Origin: Ignavibacteriaceae bacterium
GTDB taxonomy: Bacteria; Bacteroidota; Ignavibacteria; Ignavibacteriales; Ignavibacteriaceae
Length of the DNA: 27,134 bases
Reading direction: 5' to 3'
Assembly: GCA_023231105.1 (NCBI GenBank)
Contig: JALNWB010000033.1
Span: 1 to 27,134 of the forward strand
Shown piece after piece: positions 16,802-23,538 of this stretch. The notes beneath the pieces are model-generated. The model was given only the letters and a program-made list of their open reading frames with translations. It made no database searches and was not told the origin of the DNA. Made by a program: the position numbers and the translations under genes. The stretch's first letter is position 1. Each line of letters starts with the position of its first letter.

Positions 16802-16830
16802 AAATCCACGAATGTGGATTTTATTTTTTT
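16802..16830 (+). terminator. Hairpin terminator after tRNA-Gly
   Basis: AAATCCAC (16802-16809) and GTGGATTT (16814-16821) form a perfect stem around GAAT, followed by a T-rich tail to 16830. It lies between the two tRNA genes, so it may attenuate rather than stop tRNA-Cys transcription. Confidence 0.8.
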
Positions 16831-16851
16831 CAGCAAACAAATTGATTTATT

Positions 16852-16925
16852 GGCGCTGTACCCAAGCGGTCTAAGGGGAAGGTCTGCAAAACCTTTATTC
16901 GTCGGTTCGAATCCGACCGGCGCCT
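16852..16925 (+). tRNA. tRNA-Cys (anticodon GCA)
   Basis: The acceptor GGCGCTG pairs with CGGCGCC (with a T-G wobble). The anticodon arm AAGGT-CTGCAAA-ACCTT carries GCA, and the T arm GTCGG-TTCGAAT-CCGAC is intact. The discriminator is U, as expected for tRNA-Cys. The 3' half is duplicated in degraded form at 17227-17273. Confidence 0.97.
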
Positions 16926-16938
16926 CAAAAAAACTCGA
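16908..16938 (+). repeat. Direct repeat, left copy (3' end of tRNA-Cys plus terminator foot)
   Basis: CGAATCCGACCGGCGCCTC followed by seven A and CTCGA. It matches 17255-17286 with one substitution (C to A) and one A-run length difference. The copies are 347 bases apart and bracket the GIY-YIG gene. Confidence 0.85.
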
Positions 16939-16956
16939 GATAAACTTGAGTTTTTT
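16926..16956 (+). terminator. Hairpin terminator after tRNA-Cys
   Basis: CTCGAG (16934-16939) pairs with CTTGAG (16945-16950) with one wobble, extended by flanking A and T runs and ending in six T. It terminates the tRNA-Cys transcript just ahead of the GIY-YIG gene. Confidence 0.75.
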
Positions 16957-16974
16957 CATTTCTGAGGGGATAAA

Positions 16975-17214
16975 ATGTTTCATGTTTATATTTTACGCAG
17001 TGAAAAAGATGAAAAACGATATGTCGGTTTTACCACAAATTTAGAACGAAGACTATCAGAACACCAAACCGGTTGTGTCACTTCCACTAAAAATTACAGA
17101 CCACTTCAACTCATTCACTCTGAAGAATTTTTCAATAAATTAGAAACTGAACAAAGAGAAAAGTTTTTCAAATCCGGCAAAGGAAGAACTCAACTAAAAG
17201 AAATGGGATTATAA
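16975..17214 (+). CDS. GIY-YIG endonuclease domain protein, 79 residues
   Basis: GAGGGG precedes the ATG. The protein is a single GIY-YIG fold: F-H-V-Y-I-L-R-S near the start (the GIY part), K-R-Y-V-G-F-T-T-N-L-E-R-R-L-S-E-H (the YIG part with the conserved Arg), and a C-terminal L-E-T-E-Q-R-E-K-F-F-K-S-G-K-G-R with the conserved Glu and the K-S-G-x-G-R tail of UvrC-like small nucleases. Length is normal for stand-alone members (YhbQ/UPF0213-like). The reaction is expected to be metal-dependent strand cleavage; the target is unknown. Its position between two copies of the tRNA-Cys 3' end suggests the tRNA locus itself as a target or landing site. Confidence 0.93.
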   Translation: MFHVYILRSEKDEKRYVGFTTNLERRLSEHQTGCVTSTKNYRPLQLIHSEEFFNKLETEQREKFFKSGKGRTQLKEMGL

Positions 17215-17226
17215 AACAAAATACAC

Positions 17227-17273
17227 GGAAGGGCTGCAACCCGCCATTGGCGGGCGAATCCGAACGGCGCCTC
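17227..17273 (+). pseudogene. Degraded 3' half of tRNA-Cys
   Basis: GGAAGGGCTGCAA at 17227 matches tRNA-Cys GGAAGGTCTGCAA at 16877 (12 of 13, anticodon GCA kept). CGAATCCGAACGGCGCCTC at 17255 matches the T arm and 3' acceptor strand (18 of 19). The part between has diverged and now forms a perfect hairpin CCCGCC-ATT-GGCGGG (17240-17254). No 5' half (acceptor or D arm) is present, so it cannot give a functional tRNA. Confidence 0.75.
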
Positions 17274-17286
17274 AAAAAAAACTCGA
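17255..17286 (+). repeat. Direct repeat, right copy
   Basis: CGAATCCGAACGGCGCCTC followed by eight A and CTCGA, the partner of 16908-16938. It marks the distal edge of the proposed GIY-YIG element. Confidence 0.85.
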
Positions 17287-17303
17287 AGATTTCGAGTTTT
17301 TTT
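17276..17303. terminator. Hairpin terminator, second copy
   Basis: AAAAAACTCGAA (17276-17287) and TTCGAGTTTTTT (17291-17302) form a perfect 12-base stem with a three-base loop. A and T runs on both sides let it act for the GIY-YIG gene and for the convergent synthetase gene at 17343-18863. Confidence 0.85.
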
Positions 17304-17342
17304 ATTTTGGAAGTACTTAACAGAAAAAAGTATTGTGAATTT

Positions 17343-18863
17343 TTACCTTCCCTGAACAATATCTCGAACTTTTTCCGTAATAGTTTTAAAGTCAATTTTA
17401 CCACTCCCCAATTTTGGCATCTCCTGCATAACAACAAACTTAGAAGGTATTGCAATACTTGGAAGCTGTTCCGACATTTTGCTAAGAGTAGCTTTTTCAT
17501 CAATCTGTTGAGTTATCGCAGCAACTATACGAGCACCACGGATTGCATCAGGGACTTCAACAACACAGCATTCTACATCAGGCGGTAATAATTTTTCGAG
17601 AACATCTTCAACTTTTATTAAAGAAACCATCTCCCCTCCTATTTTGAGAAATCTCTTTAATCTTCCTACATGCCATAGATAACCGTCTGCATCTTTATAA
17701 CCCATATCTCCGGTATCATACCAACCATGGCGGATACTTAACGATGTTTGTTCAAAATCATCAAAATATCCTTTCATAACATTATCACCTTTTACAAGAA
17801 TTTTCCCAATTTCTCCAACTTTACAAGGCTCGCCGGTTTCATAATTTTCTGTCATAACTTCTACTCCATCAATCGGGCGACCTACACTTCCGGGCCTGTT
17901 ATTTTCTAAAGTATTAACAGTGATTGCAGGACTTGTTTCTGTAGCTCCATAGGCTTCAAGTAAAATCTTTCCGTGTTTCTCCATAAAACCTTTCCGTAAA
18001 GCATCAGGACATTTATCAGCACCGGAAAGTAATATACGAGTTGATTGAAAGTCACCCGGTTTTGAATTCCGCAAATATCCCCAAAAAAATGTTGGTGTTC
18101 CTGCCATCAATGTAACTTTTTCATCACGGACAATATCGCAGATGGTTTTAAAGTCAAGCGGATTTGCATAAGTCACGATCGTCATACCAACAGCCATTGG
18201 AACCCAAAGATTCGCAGTCTGCCCAAAAACATGGAAGTAAGGAAGATTGGCAAGAAAAATATCATCGGAAGTAAAAGAAAATACTTTAATTAGACTTTCA
18301 TAATTTTGAGTAATATTCTTGTGAGTAAGCTGTACTCCCTTGGGATCTTTTTCACTTCCACTTGTAAATAGAATAAGTAAAGTATCATTTTCATCTCCTT
18401 GATGAATTCTCTTTAACAATAACTCCACCGGAAGACTTGCTTTGATAGCCGCTTTTATCTTATCCAAAATAGAAACCGATTTCATGATATCTTCAAGAAA
18501 GATCATCCCTTCAACTTTGCGGCAGTTGATTTTTTCACAGAGTGTTCTGGAAGTAATGATTGTACGAAAAGCACATTTTTTTTGAGCAAACTCGCTGTTC
18601 ATAGCGGCGCCGGTTGAATAGTTAATCATCACTGGAATGCGGCCACTCATAAGAGTCCCCAATATTGCCAATACTGACCCTGCAGAATTTGGCAACATTA
18701 TTCCTAAAAAACCGGGGTCATATTTCTCAAATTTTTTAGCAAGAATAAGAGAGCCAATCAACGCTCTTTTATAAGTCAATTTACGGTTAAGCGTTTTATC
18801 AACGATTGCGAGTTTTTTCTCATATTGCTTTGCAATCCGAACAAATTGTTGATGTAGCAGCAT
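17343..18863 (-). CDS. Aas-like acyl-ACP/acyl-CoA synthetase (AMP-binding)
   Basis: This 506-residue ANL-superfamily enzyme activates a fatty acid with ATP to an acyl-adenylate and then a thioester. Visible motifs are the P-loop F-T-S-G-S-E-K-D-P-K-G-V near residue 167, Y-G-A-T-E-T-S-P near 303, Y-D-T-G-D and the hinge G-R-L-K-R-F-L-K-I-G-G-E around 383-408, and the catalytic Lys489 in G-S-G-K-I-D. The T-S-G-S-E P-loop variant and the N-terminal M-L-P-N-S-A-G-S-V-x-A-I-L-G-x-L-x-x-G-R-I-P-V-M-I-N-Y resemble the synthetase half of Aas. Here it stands alone without the PlsC-type acyltransferase half. AAGGAG lies before the ATG. It is a monocistronic gene. Recycling of fatty acids into phospholipid is a reasonable role; the thioester acceptor (ACP or CoA) is not certain. 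Confidence 0.88.
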   Translation of the reverse strand: MLLHQQFVRIAKQYEKKLAIVDKTLNRKLTYKRALIGSLILAKKFEKYDPGFLGIMLPNSAGSVLAILGTLMSGRIPVMINYSTGAAMNSEFAQKKCAFRTIITSRTLCEKINCRKVEGMIFLEDIMKSVSILDKIKAAIKASLPVELLLKRIHQGDENDTLLILFTSGSEKDPKGVQLTHKNITQNYESLIKVFSFTSDDIFLANLPYFHVFGQTANLWVPMAVGMTIVTYANPLDFKTICDIVRDEKVTLMAGTPTFFWGYLRNSKPGDFQSTRILLSGADKCPDALRKGFMEKHGKILLEAYGATETSPAITVNTLENNRPGSVGRPIDGVEVMTENYETGEPCKVGEIGKILVKGDNVMKGYFDDFEQTSLSIRHGWYDTGDMGYKDADGYLWHVGRLKRFLKIGGEMVSLIKVEDVLEKLLPPDVECCVVEVPDAIRGARIVAAITQQIDEKATLSKMSEQLPSIAIPSKFVVMQEMPKLGSGKIDFKTITEKVRDIVQGR

Positions 18864-19154
18864 TTGTAACTCCTTAATTATTTTTATTATTTGCTAGAAA
18901 ATCGAAACACACTTTTAGAGATGAGTTTTGCACATATATTCTATTTTTATAACCGTAATATATTTATTTAGTTTGTATTTCAAAGAAAAAAAATCAGCTG
19001 GTAATCATCATTTGTTTCAAAAAATATTTAACCCAATTTCTTCCTCTCCCAACTAAATTAAAATATTTTGGATAATAGATTGTCTTGAATACATTTATTA
19101 TTTTTACAAACGCAATTATTAATTGAAATATTTCTCTACTATCCCGGTGTTAGT
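18864..19154. other. Divergent intergenic region, no gene seen
   Basis: These 291 AT-rich bases lie between the synthetase gene and the glycosidase gene. No small gene, tRNA or strong hairpin is visible. It must carry both promoters, but no clear -35/-10 pair stands out, and the plus-strand gene lacks a good Shine-Dalgarno site. Confidence 0.5.
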
Positions 19155-21575
19155 ATGAAAATCAAAATTTGCTACATTTCCCTTTTCCTTCTCTTAAATA
19201 TAACCAATGCAGGATCATTAGACAGCATACAGGTTGGACCAGGGGTTATCCATTTCCACGAAGTAATTGATGCGGGTCCATGGAATATTAATATTCTTGC
19301 AATTGATCTTCATAATGAATGGTTGAAATTTCAATCGGTGAAAGCGGGGGATAAGTTAACAGCTTTTGAAAAAACATCTTCAGCAGCCGCCCGCAACAAC
19401 TATGAAGGACATAAAGTTGTAGGAGCAATTAACGGGGATTTTTACAATACAAGCACCGGCGAACAAATAGGAACTCAAATTGTGAACGGCGAACTGCTCA
19501 AAGTTACAAATGATTGGCTCAACATCGCTTTCGACATTAATAATAATCCACTGATCGGAATGCAAAATTTTTCCGGTTCGATCATAACAAGCGACAGTAT
19601 AAAAAGTATTTCTGGTGTTAATCGTATTCGTGCAACTGATGAGATGATCTTCTACAATTCGTTTATGGGAAATTCTACATTTACAAATCAATATGGAACA
19701 GAAGCACGATTAGTTGCGATTGATAACTGGTTAGTTAATGATACTATAAAATGTCTGGTTGATACAGTAATGGCCGGGGTTGGGAATATTCAAATCGGCA
19801 AAGGGAAAGCAGTTTTGTCGGGTCATGGAATATCCGGCGCTTTTTTGATAAATAATTTTCATAAAGGTGATACGGTAAAAATCGTTTTGAATCTCGCTCC
19901 AGCATTACCAAAACTCGAACAACTGATCGGGGGAAATACCTGGCTTGTTAAAAACGGAATTGCAAACAGTGATAACGGAGACCGTCATCCGCGAACCTCA
20001 ATCGGATTTAATCACGATACTTCCAAAATCTTTTTGTTCTCACTTGATGGAAGACAAGCTACATTAAGTGTTGGAATGTCCTACAAAGAACTTGGTGATT
20101 ATATGATCAAATGGGGCGTTTATCAAGGTTTGAATTTAGATGGAGGCGGTTCAACAACAATGGTAGTAAGAGATGTTATTGTAAATAGTCCTTCGGATAT
20201 CGGCGGAGAAAGATCGGTGGCGAATAGTTTATTGTTGATCAGTACAGCACCAACCGGATCGTTGGCGCATTTGAGACTAAAACCTAAAGAGGTATTTTTA
20301 ATTAAAGGATCAAGCACGAATTTTTCCGCTTCCGGATTTGATCAATATTTTAATCCCGTAAGTATTAGCTCCGGCAGCCTTTTGTGGAGATGCGATTCAA
20401 CAATTGGAGCGGTCGCTCAAAATGGTCTATTTACTGCCGCTAACGATACGGTAACCGGGTATATTTATGTTGAAGTTGGCGCTATCAAAGATTCGGCACT
20501 AATTCATCTTACAAGAGCTTCTCAGATTGTTTTGGAGCCTAACCCGGTAATTCTGCAAGTAGGTCAATCTCAACAAATGAAAGCAACCGCCTTTGATAAT
20601 TACAATAATGTCATACAACTTTCGCAATCTAAATTCAATTGGTCGGTTTCAGGCTCATTGGGAACAATAACCTCCGGCGGATATTTTACCGCAACAAATA
20701 CCGGACTCGGTGAAATTATCGCTGAATATGATTCTATAAAAGGTTCAGTCCCCTTAACGGTTGGAACGGCTGCTACAATGATTATAGATGACTTTTCGAA
20801 TCCTTCAGGATACACTTTAAGTGGAACAAAAATAAATTTAGCCGGATGTACTTTTACTCCTGATAATTCAATTTTTGTCTCCCCCTCATCTTCCGGCAGA
20901 TTGAATTACAGCTTAACTACAGGCGGTACGAGCGCTTTGTATTTAGCCAAAACAATTCCTATTTCTGGAACTCCGGAGAAGTTAAGCATTCAAATTTATG
21001 GTGATGGGAAAAAACACTGGCTGCGCGGTGAATTTGCAGATAAAGATAACGAAAAATTTATTCTCAATTTTACTAGTGGTGACCCGGGAATTGATTGGGT
21101 AGACACCTGGCATTATATTGAGGTTAATTTAAAAGATGCGGTACCAAGTTGGGCTAATCCAAGTGCCGTGCTCAACTTCCCAATCCAATGGACTCGTCTC
21201 TATCTTGCAGAAACAAGCGACTCAAAAAAAGATGATGGTTCCATCTGCATTGATGATTTTCGCGCCCATTTTACTTCAACCGGAACTGATGAAGTTATAA
21301 AAGTCTTACCGGAAGATTTTAAACTTTTTCAGAACTATCCAAATCCGTTTAACCCGAACACAACTATAAGCTTTGCTTTGCCAGAAAGATCTCAAGTTGT
21401 GTTAAGCATTTATAATCAACTTGGTGAGAAAATTGCGGTTTTAGTTAACGGTGAGAGATCAGCCGGTTATTACGGTGTTGAATGGAATGCGGCTATGATG
21501 CCATCCGGAATTTATTTCTATCAACTCCAAACCGAAAAATATAGTGCTGTTAAAAAGTTGCTTCTAATGAAGTAG
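19155..21575 (+). CDS. T9SS-exported phosphodiester glycosidase (NAGPA/DUF2233 type)
   Basis: A signal peptide (about residues 1-19, ending T-N-A-G) precedes a NAGPA-like domain (~30-365). Its family motifs are G-A-I-N-G-D-F-Y-N (N93-G94-D95), H-P-R-T-S-I-G (278-284), N-L-D-G-G-G-S-T-T (from L328) and E-R-S-V-A-N-S (from 352). This family removes a sugar from a sugar-phosphodiester, as human NAGPA does when uncovering mannose-6-phosphate; bacterial members act on envelope or exopolysaccharide phosphodiesters. Two Ig-like repeats follow (~370-455 and ~456-540; both contain x-G-x-(F/Y)-T-A), then a jelly-roll-like domain (~545-710) that may bind carbohydrate, then the T9SS sorting domain (~722-806) with N-Y-P-N-P-F-N-P-N-T. 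It is a single transcript ending at the terminator at 21623. The substrate is unknown. Confidence 0.92.
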   Translation: MKIKICYISLFLLLNITNAGSLDSIQVGPGVIHFHEVIDAGPWNINILAIDLHNEWLKFQSVKAGDKLTAFEKTSSAAARNNYEGHKVVGAINGDFYNTSTGEQIGTQIVNGELLKVTNDWLNIAFDINNNPLIGMQNFSGSIITSDSIKSISGVNRIRATDEMIFYNSFMGNSTFTNQYGTEARLVAIDNWLVNDTIKCLVDTVMAGVGNIQIGKGKAVLSGHGISGAFLINNFHKGDTVKIVLNLAPALPKLEQLIGGNTWLVKNGIANSDNGDRHPRTSIGFNHDTSKIFLFSLDGRQATLSVGMSYKELGDYMIKWGVYQGLNLDGGGSTTMVVRDVIVNSPSDIGGERSVANSLLLISTAPTGSLAHLRLKPKEVFLIKGSSTNFSASGFDQYFNPVSISSGSLLWRCDSTIGAVAQNGLFTAANDTVTGYIYVEVGAIKDSALIHLTRASQIVLEPNPVILQVGQSQQMKATAFDNYNNVIQLSQSKFNWSVSGSLGTITSGGYFTATNTGLGEIIAEYDSIKGSVPLTVGTAATMIIDDFSNPSGYTLSGTKINLAGCTFTPDNSIFVSPSSSGRLNYSLTTGGTSALYLAKTIPISGTPEKLSIQIYGDGKKHWLRGEFADKDNEKFILNFTSGDPGIDWVDTWHYIEVNLKDAVPSWANPSAVLNFPIQWTRLYLAETSDSKKDDGSICIDDFRAHFTSTGTDEVIKVLPEDFKLFQNYPNPFNPNTTISFALPERSQVVLSIYNQLGEKIAVLVNGERSAGYYGVEWNAAMMPSGIYFYQLQTEKYSAVKKLLLMK

Positions 21576-21622
21576 TAAAATTCACGCGAACTAATACGAA
21601 GTTCGTTACTGTTTAAAAAAAT

Positions 21623-21660
21623 AAAAACCCTTACTATTATAAAAATAGTAAGGGTTTTTT
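21623..21660. terminator. Strong bidirectional terminator
   Basis: CCCTTACTATT (21628-21638) and AATAGTAAGGG (21644-21654) pair perfectly around ATAAA, extended by A5 and T6 runs. It serves the glycosidase gene on the plus strand and the tRNA cluster arriving on the minus strand. Confidence 0.93.
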
Positions 21661-21663
21661 ATG

Positions 21664-21735
21664 TGACCCCAAGGGGATTTGAACCCCTGTTACAGCCGTG
21701 AAAGGGCTATGTCCTAACCACTAGACGATAGGGCC
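21664..21735 (-). tRNA. tRNA-Glu (anticodon TTC)
   Basis: On the minus strand GGCCCTA pairs with TGGGGTC (two wobbles). The anticodon arm AGCCC-TTTCACG-GGCT-like region holds TTC, and the T arm is CAGGG-GTTCAAAT-CCCCT. It is the last gene of the minus-strand cluster, just before the terminator. Confidence 0.95.
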
Positions 21736-21768
21736 ATGAAGTAAAATTTTTGTGCTGTGAAATCTCTG

Positions 21769-21843
21769 GGTGAGTAATGGGGTTTGAACCCACGACCCCC
21801 AGGGCCACAACCTGGTGCTCTAACCAACTGAGCTATACTCACC
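21769..21843 (-). tRNA. tRNA-His (anticodon GTG)
   Basis: The acceptor GTGAGTA pairs with TACTCAC, and the anticodon arm CCAGG-TTGTGGC-CCTGG carries GTG. The extra 5' G (G-1) opposite a C73 discriminator is encoded, a hallmark of tRNA-His. Confidence 0.96.
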
Positions 21844-21940
21844 ATATAAAAAAAATAACAAATTCCGGAAAACAAATAACAAAAAATAAATTGGGATTTG
21901 GTTCGCCGCGGCGAATTGTATTTTGTTTTTTCAAAATGTG
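21844..21940. repeat. Spacer with perfect GC-rich palindrome between tRNA-Arg and tRNA-His
   Basis: The 97-base spacer is very AT-rich except for the perfect 14-base palindrome TTCGCCGCGGCGAA (21902-21915). Read on the minus strand, it is preceded by AAAACAAAATACA, the same 13 bases that follow the GIY-YIG stop at 17215. It may be a scar of a related element; evidence is thin. Confidence 0.4.
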
Positions 21941-22014
21941 TACGCCCAAGTGGACTCGAACCACTAACCTACAGCTTAGAAGGCTGTTGCTCTATCCAAT
22001 TGAGCTATGGGCGC
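21941..22014 (-). tRNA. tRNA-Arg (anticodon TCT)
   Basis: The acceptor GCGCCCA pairs with TGGGCGT. The anticodon arm ACAGC-CTTCTAA-GCTGT carries TCT, and the T arm holds GGTTCGAGTCC. The discriminator is A. Confidence 0.96.
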
Positions 22015-22100
22015 ATTTTCAAATTCCATAACTCAATTTTATAATCACGTTATCCAAAGATAGATTGTGAGTTGCAATTTGATTTTTGGAATTTCGACTG

Positions 22101-22176
22101 TCGGGGCGGTGTGATTCGAACACACGACCTCCTGCTCCCAAAGCAGGCGCGATGAACCGGGCTACGCTACGCCCCG
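22101..22176 (-). tRNA. tRNA-Pro (anticodon TGG)
   Basis: The acceptor CGGGGCG pairs with CGCCCCG. The anticodon arm CCTGC-TTTGGGA-GCAGG carries TGG, and the T arm is GTGTG-TTCGAAT-CACAC. It is the first gene of the minus-strand cluster Pro-Arg-His-Glu. Confidence 0.96.
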
Positions 22177-22213
22177 AATTTTTCAGTATCAAAAGAACTC
22201 AGGCTTGAAGTTT

Positions 22214-22258
22214 CTAATTCATCATCTGTGATCCTCAAAATGAATTAGGAATTTCCTA
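22214..22258. repeat. Overlapping inverted repeats between tRNA cluster and lol operon
   Basis: CTAATTCAT (22214-22222) and ATGAATTAG (22240-22248) are perfect inverted arms 17 bases apart. Overlapping the right arm is a second palindrome TAGGAA-T-TTCCTA (22246-22258). They lie in the divergent promoter region and could be operator sites or a leader hairpin. Confidence 0.55.
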
Positions 22259-22320
22259 TATTAGGATTGTAAATATAAGCCGAAAGCTTTTAATTAGCAA
22301 TTGATTCTAAGAAATTTTCT

Positions 22321-23538
22321 ATGCGATTTTATCTTCTGATAATAAAAAATATTCTTTTTTCTAAAAAAGAGCGAAAGTTCGTCAATATTTTTATTTCGAT
22401 TGCCATTGGTGGAATCGCTCTTGGGGTTGCTACGCTGATAATTGCTTTATCAGTGCTCAATGGGTACGAAAAATTAGTTACTAAAAAACTTCTTCAGCTT
22501 GATGCCCATATTCAAATAACCGGTTTTGGAAATAAACCGCTATCTGATTATCAAAAAACAGAAGCACAAATATTCCGATTAATCAAAAATGATATAATTT
22601 CCATTCAGCCTTTTATTTCAAAAGTCGGCATTCTTGGGAAAAGAGGGATTAAAGAAGGCATAACTTTGTATGGTATCCGTCAAAATTATTTTGATTCGAA
22701 TAAAGGCTTTCAAATAATTAAAGGGCGTATTTTTAGTGCGAATTCAAATCAAGTTATTTTAGGAAAATCTATCGCGGGAAAACTATTAGCCGGGGTTGGC
22801 GACACATTAAAACTCTTTGCAATTTCAAACGAAGCAGATTTTTTTAACAATTCCGCACCGATAGTTGAAAATTTAGTTGTCTCCGGTATTTTCGAAAGCG
22901 GAATGTCAAAGTTTGATGAATCTTTTGCTTTAGTTGATCTGAATAGTTTACAAAACATTTTTACAATGCAGCATGCAGTTTCAGGCTTTGAAATAAAATT
23001 GTCTTCTCTTAACAACGTGGATAGTTTGGCAAATCTTCTTCAAGAAAATCTCCGTTATCCTGCTTACGTTAAAACAATTTTCCAAAATTACAAAGCAATC
23101 TTTACCTGGATTGAACTGCAAAAGAAACCGATACCGATTATACTTGCTTTGATTATTCTTGTTGCAGTATTTAATATCATAAGCACTTTATTGATGATAG
23201 TAATTGAAAAATCCGGATTAATCGGAACGCTGAGGATATTAGGCGCTCGTCAACTTCAAATAGTATTCATATTTTTAGTGCAAGGAGTTGTAATCGGTAT
23301 CGCCGGTATTTTTTTTGGAAATATATTAGCCTTACTCCTAATGAAAATTCAAACAAGTTTTAATGTAATAACGCTTCCATCAACGGTTTATTTCGTCTCC
23401 GAAGTCCCGCTATTCTATCAACTATGGATTTCAGTTTTAGTTTCTGCAATAACATTCTGTGTTACACTAATCGTTTCTGTCCTGCCAAGTTTTATTGCCT
23501 CAAGAATTCAACCGGTAACAACTTTGCGGTTCTCGTAA
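22321..23538 (+). CDS. LolC/LolE-type lipoprotein-releasing ABC permease 1
   Basis: This 405-residue FtsX-family permease has one N-terminal membrane helix (about 23-48, with G-G-I-A-L-G-V-A), a periplasmic domain (~50-265) and three C-terminal helices (~270-295, 315-343, 368-394). The motif E-K-S-G-L-I-G-T-L-R-I-L-G-A falls between the second and third helices, the coupling region to the ATPase. It works with LolD to release lipoproteins from the inner membrane for transfer to the outer membrane. The last base of its stop codon is the first base of the next gene's ATG (TAATG), so translation is coupled. Which of the two permeases is LolC and which LolE cannot be told, so no symbol is assigned. 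Confidence 0.9.
   Translation: MRFYLLIIKNILFSKKERKFVNIFISIAIGGIALGVATLIIALSVLNGYEKLVTKKLLQLDAHIQITGFGNKPLSDYQKTEAQIFRLIKNDIISIQPFISKVGILGKRGIKEGITLYGIRQNYFDSNKGFQIIKGRIFSANSNQVILGKSIAGKLLAGVGDTLKLFAISNEADFFNNSAPIVENLVVSGIFESGMSKFDESFALVDLNSLQNIFTMQHAVSGFEIKLSSLNNVDSLANLLQENLRYPAYVKTIFQNYKAIFTWIELQKKPIPIILALIILVAVFNIISTLLMIVIEKSGLIGTLRILGARQLQIVFIFLVQGVVIGIAGIFFGNILALLLMKIQTSFNVITLPSTVYFVSEVPLFYQLWISVLVSAITFCVTLIVSVLPSFIASRIQPVTTLRFS

Larger units (their letters stand above)
16908..17286 (+). mobile_element. Putative minimal tRNA-associated GIY-YIG element
   Basis: A GIY-YIG nuclease gene is enclosed between the intact 3' end of tRNA-Cys and a second, decayed tRNA-Cys 3' half. Both copies are followed by an A-tract and a CTCGA...CGAG/TTGAG hairpin. 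Duplication of a tRNA 3' end around a cargo is the classic footprint of integration at a tRNA gene. No integrase or other gene is present, so if it is mobile it would rely on the endonuclease and repair, as homing elements do. This is inference from structure. Confidence 0.45.

Noticed and set aside
17168..17588. Open frames on both strands around the start of the synthetase gene's 3' end
   Set aside because: They overlap the terminator, the pseudo-tRNA and the coding strand of the synthetase in other frames, and have no family resemblance.
21777..22031. 84-codon plus-strand frame in the tRNA cluster
   Set aside because: It is the antisense of tRNA-His and tRNA-Arg (G-F-E-P-T-T, W-T-R-T-T-N peptides), a known artefact.
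23424..23537. Longer N-terminus for the second permease
   Set aside because: It would overlap the first permease by 115 bases, and the ATG at 23538 overlaps the stop as TAATG and starts a typical LolC/E sequence.
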